64,000 nucleotides of DNA from Paenibacillus rhizosphaerae (GCF_014192015.1 NZ_JACHXJ010000009.1:46317-110316), one strand, 5' to 3'. Numbered from the stretch's first letter, positions 26,691 to 36,231 are shown. Translations and numbers: made by a program. Notes: generated by a model not told the origin, from the letters alone.

Positions 26691-27203
26691 ATGTTGAAAA
26701 TGATTACGCTGCTGCTTGGAATGCTGTCACCCTTGTCCTTCGTGTCCGGTGCCCAGTCTGATCCGGGCCATACGGCGAATGCCCAGACTGTCCGGCAGGC
26801 CGTCCAGCAAACTCCTGATCGCGTTGCCGCGTTTGATACGGTGAATGGGGTTTCCCTGAACGACACCAAACAGGAAGTCCTCGCCCACAAGGGCAAGCCG
26901 CTGAAAGTGACCCCTGATCCGTTCACCGGCTGCTCGGCCTACGTCTACCAAGACGCGGCGGTCGTGCTCTGCGACGGCATCGTGGACTACGTTCATGTGG
27001 GAGCAGCCGCGGGGAAGATCCAAATCAACGGCTCCTGGATCCCTTTAAGCAAGTTCCAGGTTGCCAATGCTTTGGGACAGCCGCAGTTTCAGGCGGAGGA
27101 TGGTGACGTATATATTCGCGGACACCATGCCGTCAAGGTTTATATAGATCCGGAAACGGGCAGGCTCGCGGGTGTCGACTTTTTTGACCAAGCGAGTGAA
27201 TAG
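26691..27203 (+). CDS. secreted hypothetical protein
   Basis: A 170-residue protein with a signal-type start (ITLLLGMLSPLSFVSGAQ), then GVSLNDTKQEVLAHKGKP and a second half of beta-strand character (VYIRGHHAVKVYIDPETGRLAGV). The NDTKQEVLAHKG part recalls SmpA/BamE-like or CAP-associated repeats where a lipoprotein responds to signal, but I would not name it. GAAAGGA stands before the ATG at 26691. It follows the DUF948 gene by 48 bases and may share its transcript. Confidence 0.65.
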   Translation: MLKMITLLLGMLSPLSFVSGAQSDPGHTANAQTVRQAVQQTPDRVAAFDTVNGVSLNDTKQEVLAHKGKPLKVTPDPFTGCSAYVYQDAAVVLCDGIVDYVHVGAAAGKIQINGSWIPLSKFQVANALGQPQFQAEDGDVYIRGHHAVKVYIDPETGRLAGVDFFDQASE

Positions 27204-27295
27204 CCCGGCGTTTCCTGAAATCGGCGTTTCATCTATACCCGCAGAGGTTAATTAGAAGATGTACGGGATCAACAAAGAATAGGAGAGTGAGAACG

Positions 27296-27640
27296 ATGAA
27301 CTCATCAACCAATACCAAATCATTTGCGAAAGTTGTGGAGAACGGCGTCCAAGCGGTGGAAGAAGTCAACCAGCTGCGCAGCGCAGGTTACGTGTACGAT
27401 GATATTTTCGTACTGGCCCATGACGGCGACCGGACCGACCGGATTGCGGATACAGCAGGGGCAAGTGAGGTTGGCATTAAAGAAGAAGGCATGTTTGATG
27501 CTCTTGCTAATCTGTTCCGTTCGCGCGGAGACGAGCTCCGGGCCAAAATCACTTCGCTGGGCTTCACGGAGGCCGAGGCTCAATTTTATGAAAAGGAACT
27601 GGATCTGGGCAAGGTGCTGGTGGTTGCCAAAAAGGCATGA
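27296..27640 (+). CDS. general stress protein, YflT/GSP17M domain
   Basis: A 114-residue soluble protein. FAKVVENGVQAVEEVNQLRSAGYVYDDIFVLAHDGDRTDRIAD and the closing FYEKELDLGKVLVVAKKA are the pattern of the YflT/general stress protein 17M domain. AGGAGAG precedes the ATG at 27296. A weak sigma-B-like sequence (GGTTAA, 13 bases, GGGATC, at 27246-27270) lies upstream. It sits immediately before the sigB control locus. Confidence 0.85.
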   Translation: MNSSTNTKSFAKVVENGVQAVEEVNQLRSAGYVYDDIFVLAHDGDRTDRIADTAGASEVGIKEEGMFDALANLFRSRGDELRAKITSLGFTEAEAQFYEKELDLGKVLVVAKKA

Positions 27641-27671
27641 GACCGGCATTTCCCGCATACAGATGCATGTC

Positions 27672-27726
27672 AAAAACATAGATAAGGAATGGGATAACGC
27701 TTCCCATTCCTTATCTATGTTTTTGG
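27672..27726 (+). terminator. long perfect terminator hairpin
   Basis: AAAAACATAGATAAGGAATG and more (23 bases) is followed by its exact complement after a seven-base loop, then TTTTT. It isolates the stress gene from the rsb locus. Confidence 0.9.
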
Positions 27727-27785
27727 AACAAGTGGCATATCATGCCCTGAGTTCCAATGACTGATAGACCTTAGATGCTGAAAAA

Positions 27786-27814
27786 TTCACACGGTATGGT
27801 ATATAGTATATAAA
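27786..27814 (+). promoter_or_regulatory. candidate sigma-A promoter of the rsb locus
   Basis: TTCACA, 17 bases, TATAAA, 42 bases before rsbY. No sigma-B-type sequence is evident here. Confidence 0.5.
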
Positions 27815-27855
27815 TAGAGATTTCAACAATTTCATAGGATTGTAAGGAGAGGGTT

Positions 27856-29025
27856 ATGAGAATATTAATTGTTGATGACAATCCGACAAATGTCATAATC
27901 ATCCGGGAGATTTTAAAGAAAGAAAACTACCGGGATATCGATAAAGCCGCATCGGCAAAAGAAATGTTTGAAATCTTGGGAGCGGATGGCTATGCCAAAG
28001 AGGGTCAGCCGAAAGCGTCCAATTTTGACTTGATTCTGCTCGATATGATGATGCCTGAAATGGACGGGATCGAAGCCTGTCAGGTGATCCAGAAAAACGA
28101 GCATCTCAGGGATATACCGATCATCATGGTCACCGCGGTGGGGGACTCCAAAAAGTTAGCCGAGGCTCTGGATGCCGGAGCGGTCGACTATGTGACCAAA
28201 CCGATCAACAAAGTGGAACTGATGGCCCGGATCCGCCTGGCACTCCGGTTAAAACATGAGAAGGACTGGCATAAGGAGCGCGATGAACGAATTCAGGAGG
28301 AATTGAGATTGGCCGCGCTTGTTCAGAACGCAGTGCTGAGTCCCGCCATTGAGGACGAGCTGTTTGAGGTCCACGCCATTTATCAGCCTTCCGCCGAGCT
28401 TGCCGGTGATCTGTATGCCTGGTATTCCCTCGGCAACGGCCGTTACGGCGTCATTCTATTGGATATGATGGGCCATGGCATCTCGTCGTCCCTGTTTACG
28501 ATGTTCATCGCGTCGGTCCTGAAGGATACGGTAACAACCTATGTGGAGCCGGAGAAAGTGATCCAGGAGCTGAATCGCCGGTTCAACCAGCTTTACATCG
28601 AAAATCAGCTCGTCCAATATTACTTTACGGCGATTTATTTGGTTGTGGATACCTCGATGAAACGGATTGACTACGTCAACGCCGGGCATCCCCCGGCTAT
28701 ATTTTTTCAGCAGAATGGAGACATGCTCCTGCTTGACCGGGCATGCTGCCCGGTCGGCCTGTTCGATAAGATGGACATCGATCCGCAGACCTTGTTTTAC
28801 GAAGGCGAAGGCCATATTGCGCTGTACACCGACGGTTTGCTGGAGCTGGTCCAAGGCGACCATGACGAACAAGTCGACTTTTTGGTCAGCCACCTGAAGC
28901 ATTCGCATGAATGGGATGAAGAGAAGATGTACCAGGCATTTTTTGAAGACCACGGAACCCAGGAGCGGGAAGACGATAAATGCCTCGTCTGGATTTCATT
29001 AAAAGAGGGAGCGAATGAAGAATGA
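27856..29025 (+). CDS. rsbY: receiver-PP2C phosphatase, RsbY-like
   Basis: A 389-residue cytosolic protein. Residues 1-125 form a response-regulator receiver (LIVDDNPTN, phospho-acceptor Asp in LLDMMMPEMDG near 61, Lys in VTKPINK). About 175-389 form a SpoIIE/PP2C phosphatase (AGDLYAW, LDMMGHGISSSLF, VNAGHPPAIF, LYTDGLLE, final EDDK). In the B. cereus RsbKMY pathway, phosphorylated RsbY removes the phosphate from RsbV and so frees sigma-B. The stop overlaps the start of rsbK by four bases. Annotation by domain is certain; the pathway assignment rests on gene context. Confidence 0.88.
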   Translation: MRILIVDDNPTNVIIIREILKKENYRDIDKAASAKEMFEILGADGYAKEGQPKASNFDLILLDMMMPEMDGIEACQVIQKNEHLRDIPIIMVTAVGDSKKLAEALDAGAVDYVTKPINKVELMARIRLALRLKHEKDWHKERDERIQEELRLAALVQNAVLSPAIEDELFEVHAIYQPSAELAGDLYAWYSLGNGRYGVILLDMMGHGISSSLFTMFIASVLKDTVTTYVEPEKVIQELNRRFNQLYIENQLVQYYFTAIYLVVDTSMKRIDYVNAGHPPAIFFQQNGDMLLLDRACCPVGLFDKMDIDPQTLFYEGEGHIALYTDGLLELVQGDHDEQVDFLVSHLKHSHEWDEEKMYQAFFEDHGTQEREDDKCLVWISLKEGANEE

Positions 29026-32000
29026 AACTGAAGACTAAGCTGGTGATCGGCTTCGGTTCGCTCATGTTGATTTTGATTGCTTTGACGGTGGTCGGCTACG
29101 ACCGCATGAATTATATGAACAAGCAAATGGATCGTATCTATGAGGACCGGTATCTGAAAGTGCGGTATTCCAGCAGTATCCGAAGCGAAGTGAACGACAT
29201 GTCCAGGCTCGTGATGAGCATGATGCTGAACCACAGCGTAGCGACAGGGGACAGCTCTTCGCAGATCGACGATATGGTCGCCAAAGGCGAACAAAATTTG
29301 CAGAAGCTGAATGCGAGCACTACGTCTCCTGAGGAAAAACAAATGCTAAGCCGCGTGCAGAAGGCTTGGTCGGATTACAAGGAATACATCAGCAAGCAAA
29401 GCGCCTTGCTGACCAAAGGGATGATGGATGAAGCCAACGCCTACCGGAACGCCAGCGGAACCCCGATTCAGCAGGAAGCGGTAGACAGCATCAACGCACT
29501 GGCCGAATATCAAGATCTGCTGGTCGACGAGCAGATCAATGCTGTCAAAGCGGCATACAACCGGTCCGTTCAAATTACGACCGCTATTATGATTGCCGGG
29601 CTGCTGCTTGGACTTGCCGTCATTCTGTGGGTGATCTCGACGATCACGAGGGGACTCGGTGTCGTGAACATGATGATCAACAGCTTTGCCAAAGGCCGAA
29701 TTCAGGCCATCCGCCGGATTAAGGTTACCTCCAGAGATGAAATCGGCCAGGTGGCCCATGTATTCAAGGAAATCGCTGAAGATCTGGAAGAGAAGCAGGA
29801 GCTGGAACAGAACTACCTCCAGGCCCAGAAGGACCAGAACTGGCTTAATTCCAATGCTAGCCGGGTCACCGAGCTTCTGCGCGGCATCAATTCCAGCAAG
29901 CAGGTGTCCCAAATGTTCATCAGCGAGTTTGCTCCGATCATCGGTGCGGCCTATGGGGCTATATATATTCAGGACGATGATCAAAATCCAAACATGCTGT
30001 CTCTCGGCGGAACATACGCCGGCCAGGGGGAACGCTCGGCGAGGGGGAGAATCGAAATCGGAGAAGGCCTGATCGGGCAGAGCGCCCTGGACCGCAAACC
30101 GATCGTCACCGAGCTGCCGGAAGACTACCTGTCGGTGGAATCGGCATTTGGCTCGGCGAAGCCGGCTCATCTGCTGATTTATCCTGTCGTGTTTGAAGAC
30201 GAACTGCTAGGCGTCGTTGAAATGGCGTCGTTCGAGCCGTTCAGCGAGCTGGCCAGACAGCTCTTGTCCCAGCTCACCGCGAGTCTGGGCGTCATTGTTA
30301 ATAACATTAATCGCCGCGTCCGCGTCGAGGAGCTTCTGCGCGAGTCCCAGGCGCTGACCGAGGAGCTGCAGTGCCAATCCGAGGAGCTGCAGACCCAACA
30401 GGAGGAGCTGCGCCGCTCCAACGAAAATCTGGAGGAGCAGACCGAAGCGCTCAAGCGCTCCGAGGATTTGCTTCAGCGCCAGCAGGAGGAGCTCGAGCAT
30501 TACAATACCGAGCTGATCGGCAAGACGCGCGCGCTGGAAGAGCAGATGCAGCAGCTTGAGGAGAAGAACATCGAGGTTGAGGATGCGAAGGCCAGACTGG
30601 AGCAGCAGGCGATGCAGCTGGCGGTGACCAGCAAATACAAGTCGGAGTTCCTGGCGAATATGTCCCACGAGCTCCGCACGCCGCTCAACAGCCTGCTGAT
30701 CCTGTCGCAGCTCCTGTCCGAGAATAAGGAAGGAAACCTGAGTGATAAGCAGAAGGAATACGCTCATACGATTTACATGTCAGGCGCCGATCTGCTCAAG
30801 ATGATCGATGAGATTCTGGATTTGTCCAAGGTCGATGCCGGCAAAATGGAGATCAACTCGGAAACGGTGCCGATCGAGGAATGGCAGACTTTTGTCAACC
30901 AGAACTTCAAGCCGCTGGCCAATTCCAAACAGGTTGCGCTCCATGTTCACGTGGACAACGATGTGCCGGATTCCGTCGTTACCGACGGATACCGGGTGAA
31001 GCAGATCCTCCGCAACCTGTTGTCCAATGCGTTTAAATTCACCAGCCAGGGTTCGGTCGTGTTCACGGTCCGCCGGGCGGATCCGGAAGTCTTGCCGGCT
31101 TATCTGGACCCGAGCAAGGAATATATAGCGGCGGCTGTCAAAGATACGGGCATCGGCATACCGAAAGATAAGACCGACCTGATCTTTGAGGCGTTCCAGC
31201 AGGTGGACGGTACGACCAGCCGCAAGTATGGCGGTACCGGCCTTGGCCTGTCCATCAGCCGTGAGCTGTCCCGTCTGCTTGGCGGGGGAATCGAGGTCGA
31301 ATCCGTCGAAGGGCATGGCAGCTGCTTTACGCTGTATCTGCCGGTCACGGAGGAGAAGCCGGAGGCGTCTTCTTCCGTTCAGGACGAGGCCGCCGTTTCC
31401 AGCGAGCTGATGCTGCCCGAGCCTGCGCAGAACATGGTGGATGAAGAGGAATCCGCCATCAATGCAGCGGAGCCGCTGGAAGATGACCGGGAGCATATCG
31501 CCGATAAAGACAAAGTCCTGCTCATCATTGAGGACGATCGGAAATTTGCCCACATTCTGATGGATATGGCGCGGGGGAGAGGCTTTAAGGCCCTCGTGGC
31601 GATGCAGGGCGATGTCGGCCTGCAGATGGTCAAAACGTACTTGCCGGATGCGGTCATCCTGGATATTCAGCTTCCGGTCATGGATGGCTGGGCGATCCTG
31701 GGCGAGCTGAAGGGAGACTCGGCAACCCGCCATATCCCGGTCCATATCATTTCGGTATCGGATGAAGTGAAGCAGGGCCTGAAAATGGGGGCTATCGCCT
31801 ACTTGAAGAAGCCTTCGACCAAATCGTCCCTGGAGCATGCGTTCTCGCGTATTGAATCGTATACCGAGCAGTCGCTGAAGCATCTCCTCATCGTCGAGGA
31901 TGATGACATCCAGCGCCGTTCGATTATTGAGCTTATAGATCATGATGATGTGGCAATTACCGCCGTGTCCACCGGCAAGGAGGCGCTCAGTGAGCTGCAG

Positions 32001-32681
32001 AAGAAACGCTATGACAGCATGGTGCTCGACTTGATGCTGAGCGATATGACCGGTTTTGAGCTGCTGGATCAGATCCAGCAGGACGAGAGCCTGGGCTATC
32101 TGCCGATCATTGTGTACACCGGCAAGGATCTCGACAGCAAGGAAGAAATGCGCCTGCGCCAATATACCGAGTCCATTATTATCAAGGACGTGAAGTCGCC
32201 TGAGCGCCTTCTGGACGAAACGACGTTGTTCCTGCACCGGGTGGAAGCCAACCTGCCTGAGGACAAGCGTCAAATTTTGCAGAAGCTTCATAACAGGGAA
32301 GCGCTGTTTGAAGGGAAGAAAATCCTCCTCGTCGACGATGATATCCGGAACGTATTTGCGCTATCGAGCGTTCTGGAGAATTACGGCATGGAGGTGACCT
32401 TCGCCGAGAACGGACGCGAGGCGATCGACATCCTGACCGGGGGCCAGCCGTTCGATTTGGTGCTGATGGATATGATGATGCCGGAGATGGACGGCTATGA
32501 AGCAATGCGGCAGATTCGCCAGATGCCTCAGTTCCATAAGCTTCCGATGATAGCCTTGACCGCCAAGGCGATGAAAGAAGACCGCTCCAAGTGTATCGAG
32601 GCCGGCGCTTCCGATTACGTGAAGAAGCCGATCCAGACGGAACAGTTATTGTCCCTGATGAGGGTTTGGTTGTATTCGTAA
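29022..32681 (+). CDS. rsbK: membrane hybrid sensor kinase with three receivers, RsbK-like
   Basis: A protein of 1219 residues. It has membrane helix 1 (about 5-25), an extracytoplasmic four-helix-bundle-type sensor to about 184, helix 2 (185-206), HAMP (207-260), and GAF (about 285-425). A long Gln/Glu-rich coiled coil follows (430-535, repeats of the type EELQ.QSEEL), then HisKA with His549 in NMSHELRTPLN, HATPase (N-box near 669, DTGIGIP about 708, GGTGLGLS about 737), and receivers near 830-945, 952-1070 and 1098-1219. It resembles RsbK, which phosphorylates RsbY; known RsbK proteins have fewer receivers. The chemoreceptor-like input plus coiled coil suits methylation by the adjacent CheR-type protein. 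Confidence 0.88.
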   Translation: MKLKTKLVIGFGSLMLILIALTVVGYDRMNYMNKQMDRIYEDRYLKVRYSSSIRSEVNDMSRLVMSMMLNHSVATGDSSSQIDDMVAKGEQNLQKLNASTTSPEEKQMLSRVQKAWSDYKEYISKQSALLTKGMMDEANAYRNASGTPIQQEAVDSINALAEYQDLLVDEQINAVKAAYNRSVQITTAIMIAGLLLGLAVILWVISTITRGLGVVNMMINSFAKGRIQAIRRIKVTSRDEIGQVAHVFKEIAEDLEEKQELEQNYLQAQKDQNWLNSNASRVTELLRGINSSKQVSQMFISEFAPIIGAAYGAIYIQDDDQNPNMLSLGGTYAGQGERSARGRIEIGEGLIGQSALDRKPIVTELPEDYLSVESAFGSAKPAHLLIYPVVFEDELLGVVEMASFEPFSELARQLLSQLTASLGVIVNNINRRVRVEELLRESQALTEELQCQSEELQTQQEELRRSNENLEEQTEALKRSEDLLQRQQEELEHYNTELIGKTRALEEQMQQLEEKNIEVEDAKARLEQQAMQLAVTSKYKSEFLANMSHELRTPLNSLLILSQLLSENKEGNLSDKQKEYAHTIYMSGADLLKMIDEILDLSKVDAGKMEINSETVPIEEWQTFVNQNFKPLANSKQVALHVHVDNDVPDSVVTDGYRVKQILRNLLSNAFKFTSQGSVVFTVRRADPEVLPAYLDPSKEYIAAAVKDTGIGIPKDKTDLIFEAFQQVDGTTSRKYGGTGLGLSISRELSRLLGGGIEVESVEGHGSCFTLYLPVTEEKPEASSSVQDEAAVSSELMLPEPAQNMVDEEESAINAAEPLEDDREHIADKDKVLLIIEDDRKFAHILMDMARGRGFKALVAMQGDVGLQMVKTYLPDAVILDIQLPVMDGWAILGELKGDSATRHIPVHIISVSDEVKQGLKMGAIAYLKKPSTKSSLEHAFSRIESYTEQSLKHLLIVEDDDIQRRSIIELIDHDDVAITAVSTGKEALSELQKKRYDSMVLDLMLSDMTGFELLDQIQQDESLGYLPIIVYTGKDLDSKEEMRLRQYTESIIIKDVKSPERLLDETTLFLHRVEANLPEDKRQILQKLHNREALFEGKKILLVDDDIRNVFALSSVLENYGMEVTFAENGREAIDILTGGQPFDLVLMDMMMPEMDGYEAMRQIRQMPQFHKLPMIALTAKAMKEDRSKCIEAGASDYVKKPIQTEQLLSLMRVWLYS

Positions 32682-32754
32682 GGGCAATAACGGGGTAATA
32701 GGTAATAGCATTACATTTTCATCTTTGAAGCAAACGTAAGCAGGAGGAAAGAGA

Positions 32755-33615
32755 ATGGATTTGGGTCATACAGATCAGGACATCCCCGTAAAGGACGAGA
32801 CGGAGCGGGAAGATATCGAGCTTGAGCTTCTTCTTGAAGGCATTCACCGTTTATATGGTTACGATTTTCGCAATTATGCGATCCCGTCGCTCCGGCGCCG
32901 GATATGGCATTTTATACGTGCGGAAAGTTTAAGCAATATTTCCCAGCTTCAGGAGAAGGTGCTGCATCACCGGCCCGTTTTTGAGCGGCTGGTTCATAAT
33001 CTGTCGATTCCCGTCACAGAGATGTTTCGCGATCCGAATCTCTTTCTGACTTTTCGAAAAAAGATCGTCCCCCTACTGAGAACCTATCCGTATATCCGGA
33101 TCTGGCATGCAGGCTGCTCCACCGGAGAAGAGGTCTACTCCATGGCGATCCTGCTGCATGAAGAGGGTCTTCTGGAGAAGGCGAGGATTTACGCTACGGA
33201 TATGAACGACCGTTCCCTGGAGCAGGCGAAGCAGGGGATCTTCGGGATTGAGAAAATGAAGCTGTATACGAAAAATTATATTGAGGCGGGCGGAACCCGA
33301 TCCTTTTCCGAATATTATACCGCCAAGTATAACTCAGTGATTTTTCAGCCTTTTCTAAGCAAAAATATGATCTTTGCGGAGCATAATCTGGCAACGGATA
33401 GCTCCTTTAACGAGTTTAACGTTATATTTTGCCGTAATGTGATGATCTACTTTAACGACACGCTCAGGGATCATGTCCACGGCCTGTTTTATGAAAGTTT
33501 AAGCCGCTTCGGAATTCTGGTTCTTGGAGCCAAAGAGTCGATACAGTTTACGGAATACAGTGATTCTTACGAACCGCTGGATCGTGTGGAGAAAATCTAC
33601 AGGAAGATTAACTAG
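32755..33615 (+). CDS. rsbM: CheR-type protein methyltransferase, RsbM-like
   Basis: A 286-residue SAM-dependent methyltransferase. An N-terminal helical CheR domain (YGYDFRNYAIPSLRRRI) is followed by the SAM-binding motif WHAGCSTGEEVYSMAILL near residue 117, IYATDMNDRSLEQAK, and the NVIFCRNVMIYF motif. There is no other chemotaxis gene nearby. The gene is between two hybrid kinases in a sigB locus, as RsbM of B. cereus, which methylates RsbK and keeps it inactive. Its target here is inferred to be the RsbK-like kinase. AGGAGGAAAG precedes the ATG. Confidence 0.88.
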   Translation: MDLGHTDQDIPVKDETEREDIELELLLEGIHRLYGYDFRNYAIPSLRRRIWHFIRAESLSNISQLQEKVLHHRPVFERLVHNLSIPVTEMFRDPNLFLTFRKKIVPLLRTYPYIRIWHAGCSTGEEVYSMAILLHEEGLLEKARIYATDMNDRSLEQAKQGIFGIEKMKLYTKNYIEAGGTRSFSEYYTAKYNSVIFQPFLSKNMIFAEHNLATDSSFNEFNVIFCRNVMIYFNDTLRDHVHGLFYESLSRFGILVLGAKESIQFTEYSDSYEPLDRVEKIYRKIN

Positions 33616-33630
33616 AAGTGGGAGGATTCC

Positions 33631-35307
33631 ATGGGGTCTCAAGAACCGATTCATATTCTGCTGGTTGATGACCGTCCGGAGAACTTACTCGCCCTGGAAG
33701 CAGTGCTGGAGAGTGAGCAATATAATCTTGTGAAGGCGACCTCCGGTGAGGAAGCGCTCCGGTGTCTGCTGAAGGATGAGTTTGCTGTGATAATACTGGA
33801 TGTTCAAATGCCAGGTATGGACGGGATCGAAACAGCCAAATTGATCAAGGCAAGAGATAAAACTAAGGACATTCCGATCATCTTCATTTCAGCGAACAGT
33901 AAAGAAGCCGAGCATTTATTTGCAGGCTATTCCGCCGGTGCGATTGATTATATGGTGAAGCCGTTTATCCCGCAAATCCTGAAGTCCAAAATTGAAGGCT
34001 TTGTGGAAATGTACTTGACCAGCAAAAAGCATAAAACCCAGTCCATGCTGCTGCAGCAGAAAACGCAGGAGCTGGAGAAAGCCAATCAGGAGCTCATTAA
34101 AGCCAAAGAGGCGGCTGAAATCGCCGCCAAGGCCAAAACCGAATTTTTGGCGATGATGAGCCATGAAATCCGCACGCCGATGAACGGCGTGATCGGTATG
34201 GTGGATCTGCTGATGGAAACCGAGCTTAAGGAAGAGCAGCTGGAATATACGGAGATCATCCGCAAAAGCGCCGACGCGCTGGTAACGGTGATCAACGACA
34301 TCCTCGATTTTACCAAGATGGAATCCGGTAAAATGGAGATGGAGGAGCATCCGTTTGAGTTGCAAAACTGCATCAAGGAAGTATTCAGCCTCTTTTCCAT
34401 GGAAGCGGCAAAGAAAGACCTGGAGCTGGTGTACTTTATCGATGAAGTGATCCCGCCCATCATTTACGGGGATATGGCCCGCCTCCGTCAGGTGCTGATC
34501 AATCTGATCTCCAATGCGGTGAAGTTTACGCATCAGGGCGGTGTCTATCTGATGGTATCACTTCGGGAAAGAGCCGAAGACGGCAGCCTCATGATCGAAT
34601 TTGCGGTGAAGGATACCGGGATCGGCATTACGCCGGATAAGCAAAATCGCTTGTTCCAGCCGTTCTCCCAGCTGGATTCTTCGATGACCCGAAAATACGG
34701 GGGCACGGGGCTGGGACTGGCCATATGCAAATCGCTCGTTGAAATGATGGGCGGCAGCATTTGCGTGGAATCGACCGAGGAGAAAGGGGCCACGTTCATC
34801 TTTACGATCCGGACGAGTGAGCCCGAATCCGATGACGGCATGATGGGTATGGGCGACGACCTGCATGTTTCCCTGCCGTCCGCAAAAGACGCAGAACCGC
34901 TGATCCTCGTGGTAGACGACCATCCGGTCAACCAGAAGCTGATGGTGAGCATGCTGGGCAAGCTGGGATTGCGAGCGGAGCTGGCCGAGGACGGGCGGCA
35001 GGCGGTGGATAAAATCCGCAACAATCCGGTATACCGGCTGATCTTCATGGATCTGCAAATGCCGGTGATGGACGGTTTGGAGGCCACGGCCCTCATCCGC
35101 GAGATGCAGCCTCAGGGGTACCGGCCGGTTATCATCGCTATGACCGCCAACGTGATGGAGGGCATCCGAACCCGGTGCAGGGAAGCCGGAATGGATGACT
35201 ATATCAGCAAGCCGGTCAATATGAAATCGGTAAAGGAGATCCTGATGAAGCATCCGGTGCCTGCACAAAGCCAAGGCCTGCAAACCTCCGATGCCAACTC
35301 TATGTGA
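33631..35307 (+). CDS. soluble hybrid kinase, REC-HisKA-HATPase-REC
   Basis: A 558-residue protein with no membrane segment. The N-terminal receiver holds LLVDDRPENLLALEAVLE with Asp in ILDVQMPGMDG. A coiled coil follows at about 130-170, then HisKA (MMSHEIRTPMNGVIG), HATPase (NLISNAVKFT, DTGIGITPD, GGTGLGLAIC) and a C-terminal receiver (VVDDHPVNQKL, FMDLQMPVMDG). It is only 15 bases after rsbM. I do not know it from the described RsbKMY loci, so it may be a second input or a phosphorelay step. AAGTGGGAGG precedes the ATG. Confidence 0.88.
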   Translation: MGSQEPIHILLVDDRPENLLALEAVLESEQYNLVKATSGEEALRCLLKDEFAVIILDVQMPGMDGIETAKLIKARDKTKDIPIIFISANSKEAEHLFAGYSAGAIDYMVKPFIPQILKSKIEGFVEMYLTSKKHKTQSMLLQQKTQELEKANQELIKAKEAAEIAAKAKTEFLAMMSHEIRTPMNGVIGMVDLLMETELKEEQLEYTEIIRKSADALVTVINDILDFTKMESGKMEMEEHPFELQNCIKEVFSLFSMEAAKKDLELVYFIDEVIPPIIYGDMARLRQVLINLISNAVKFTHQGGVYLMVSLRERAEDGSLMIEFAVKDTGIGITPDKQNRLFQPFSQLDSSMTRKYGGTGLGLAICKSLVEMMGGSICVESTEEKGATFIFTIRTSEPESDDGMMGMGDDLHVSLPSAKDAEPLILVVDDHPVNQKLMVSMLGKLGLRAELAEDGRQAVDKIRNNPVYRLIFMDLQMPVMDGLEATALIREMQPQGYRPVIIAMTANVMEGIRTRCREAGMDDYISKPVNMKSVKEILMKHPVPAQSQGLQTSDANSM

Positions 35308-35421
35308 GGCGTATCCCAAATATTACCAAACACAAGCTTGCGTACAAGCTGATTCAAACAGGGGCCTTTAGGGTTAACTGTTCTTATACAAGAAAAACAA
35401 AAAATTCGGGAGAGAATGTCT

Positions 35422-35760
35422 ATGAATACGAATAAGAACGAAAAATTCAATGCAACGACAGAACGTCGTGAAGGATCCTGCACGGTTTACCTGAGCGGGG
35501 AGCTGGATTTATCCGTGGCGCCTGACTTCAGGCTTGTCATGGAACCGCTTGTTGGGGATTCCGAAATCGATCTAGTGATTAACCTGAAGGATCTGAAATA
35601 TATCGATAGCACGGGGATCGGCATTCTATTGTCAATATTGAAGGCTAGACATGGGATGAATGCCCGTTTTGTCGTGGAAGAGGTTCCTTCCCAAATTCAA
35701 AGGCTGTTTGACATGACGGGTATTGCGAAGTTTTTTGCCGCCAGTAGGAATTCCCAATAG
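35422..35760 (+). CDS. rsbV: anti-sigma factor antagonist RsbV
   Basis: A 112-residue STAS-domain protein. The phosphorylated serine lies in YIDSTGIGIL (Ser63 from the chosen start). The ATG at 35422 is used because GGGAG is nine bases upstream; an ATG at 35416 is too close. Unphosphorylated RsbV binds RsbW and releases sigma-B. The gap before it (114 bases) may hold a further promoter, which I could not define. RsbW follows 18 bases later. Confidence 0.93.
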   Translation: MNTNKNEKFNATTERREGSCTVYLSGELDLSVAPDFRLVMEPLVGDSEIDLVINLKDLKYIDSTGIGILLSILKARHGMNARFVVEEVPSQIQRLFDMTGIAKFFAASRNSQ

Positions 35761-35778
35761 GAAAGGATCGAAGACAGT

Positions 35779-36231
35779 ATGAATGCTGAAGTTCAAAAAG
35801 TCGTGATAACATTACCGGCCAATGCTGATTTTGTAGATATCGTAAGATTGAACTTATATGGAATCGCATCGAAGATGGGATTTTCTTATGAGGACATTGA
35901 AGATATGAAGGTAGCCGTATCGGAAGCTTGTAACAACTCCGTTTTGTACGCTTATGGTCAGGAAGGCGGCATGGTGGAAGTAACGTTCGAAATCGGCAGG
36001 GACCAATTGTCCATCAAAGTCAAGGACGACGGGGAGAGCTTTGACCGGATGGACCGTACCGAAAACACCGTGACATTGCATGACAAGGACCTTCATGATG
36101 TGGAAATCGGGGGACTCGGCTTCTACTTGATGGAGGCGCTGATGGACGATGTGGCGGTAGATAATGAGGCCGGACGCGGCACCCAGGTGGTTATGACCAA
36201 ACGGCTCATGAGAAGTGAGGAGAAAGTATGA
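35779..36231 (+). CDS. rsbW: anti-sigma-B factor and serine kinase RsbW
   Basis: A 150-residue GHKL ATPase: N-box in VSEACNNSVLYAY, G-box IKVKDDGESFD, and the lid/GFYLMEALMDDV region. It binds sigma-B and phosphorylates RsbV on serine. GAAAGGAT lies upstream. Its stop overlaps the sigB start by four bases (ATGA), the usual coupling of anti-sigma and sigma genes. Confidence 0.93.
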   Translation: MNAEVQKVVITLPANADFVDIVRLNLYGIASKMGFSYEDIEDMKVAVSEACNNSVLYAYGQEGGMVEVTFEIGRDQLSIKVKDDGESFDRMDRTENTVTLHDKDLHDVEIGGLGFYLMEALMDDVAVDNEAGRGTQVVMTKRLMRSEEKV

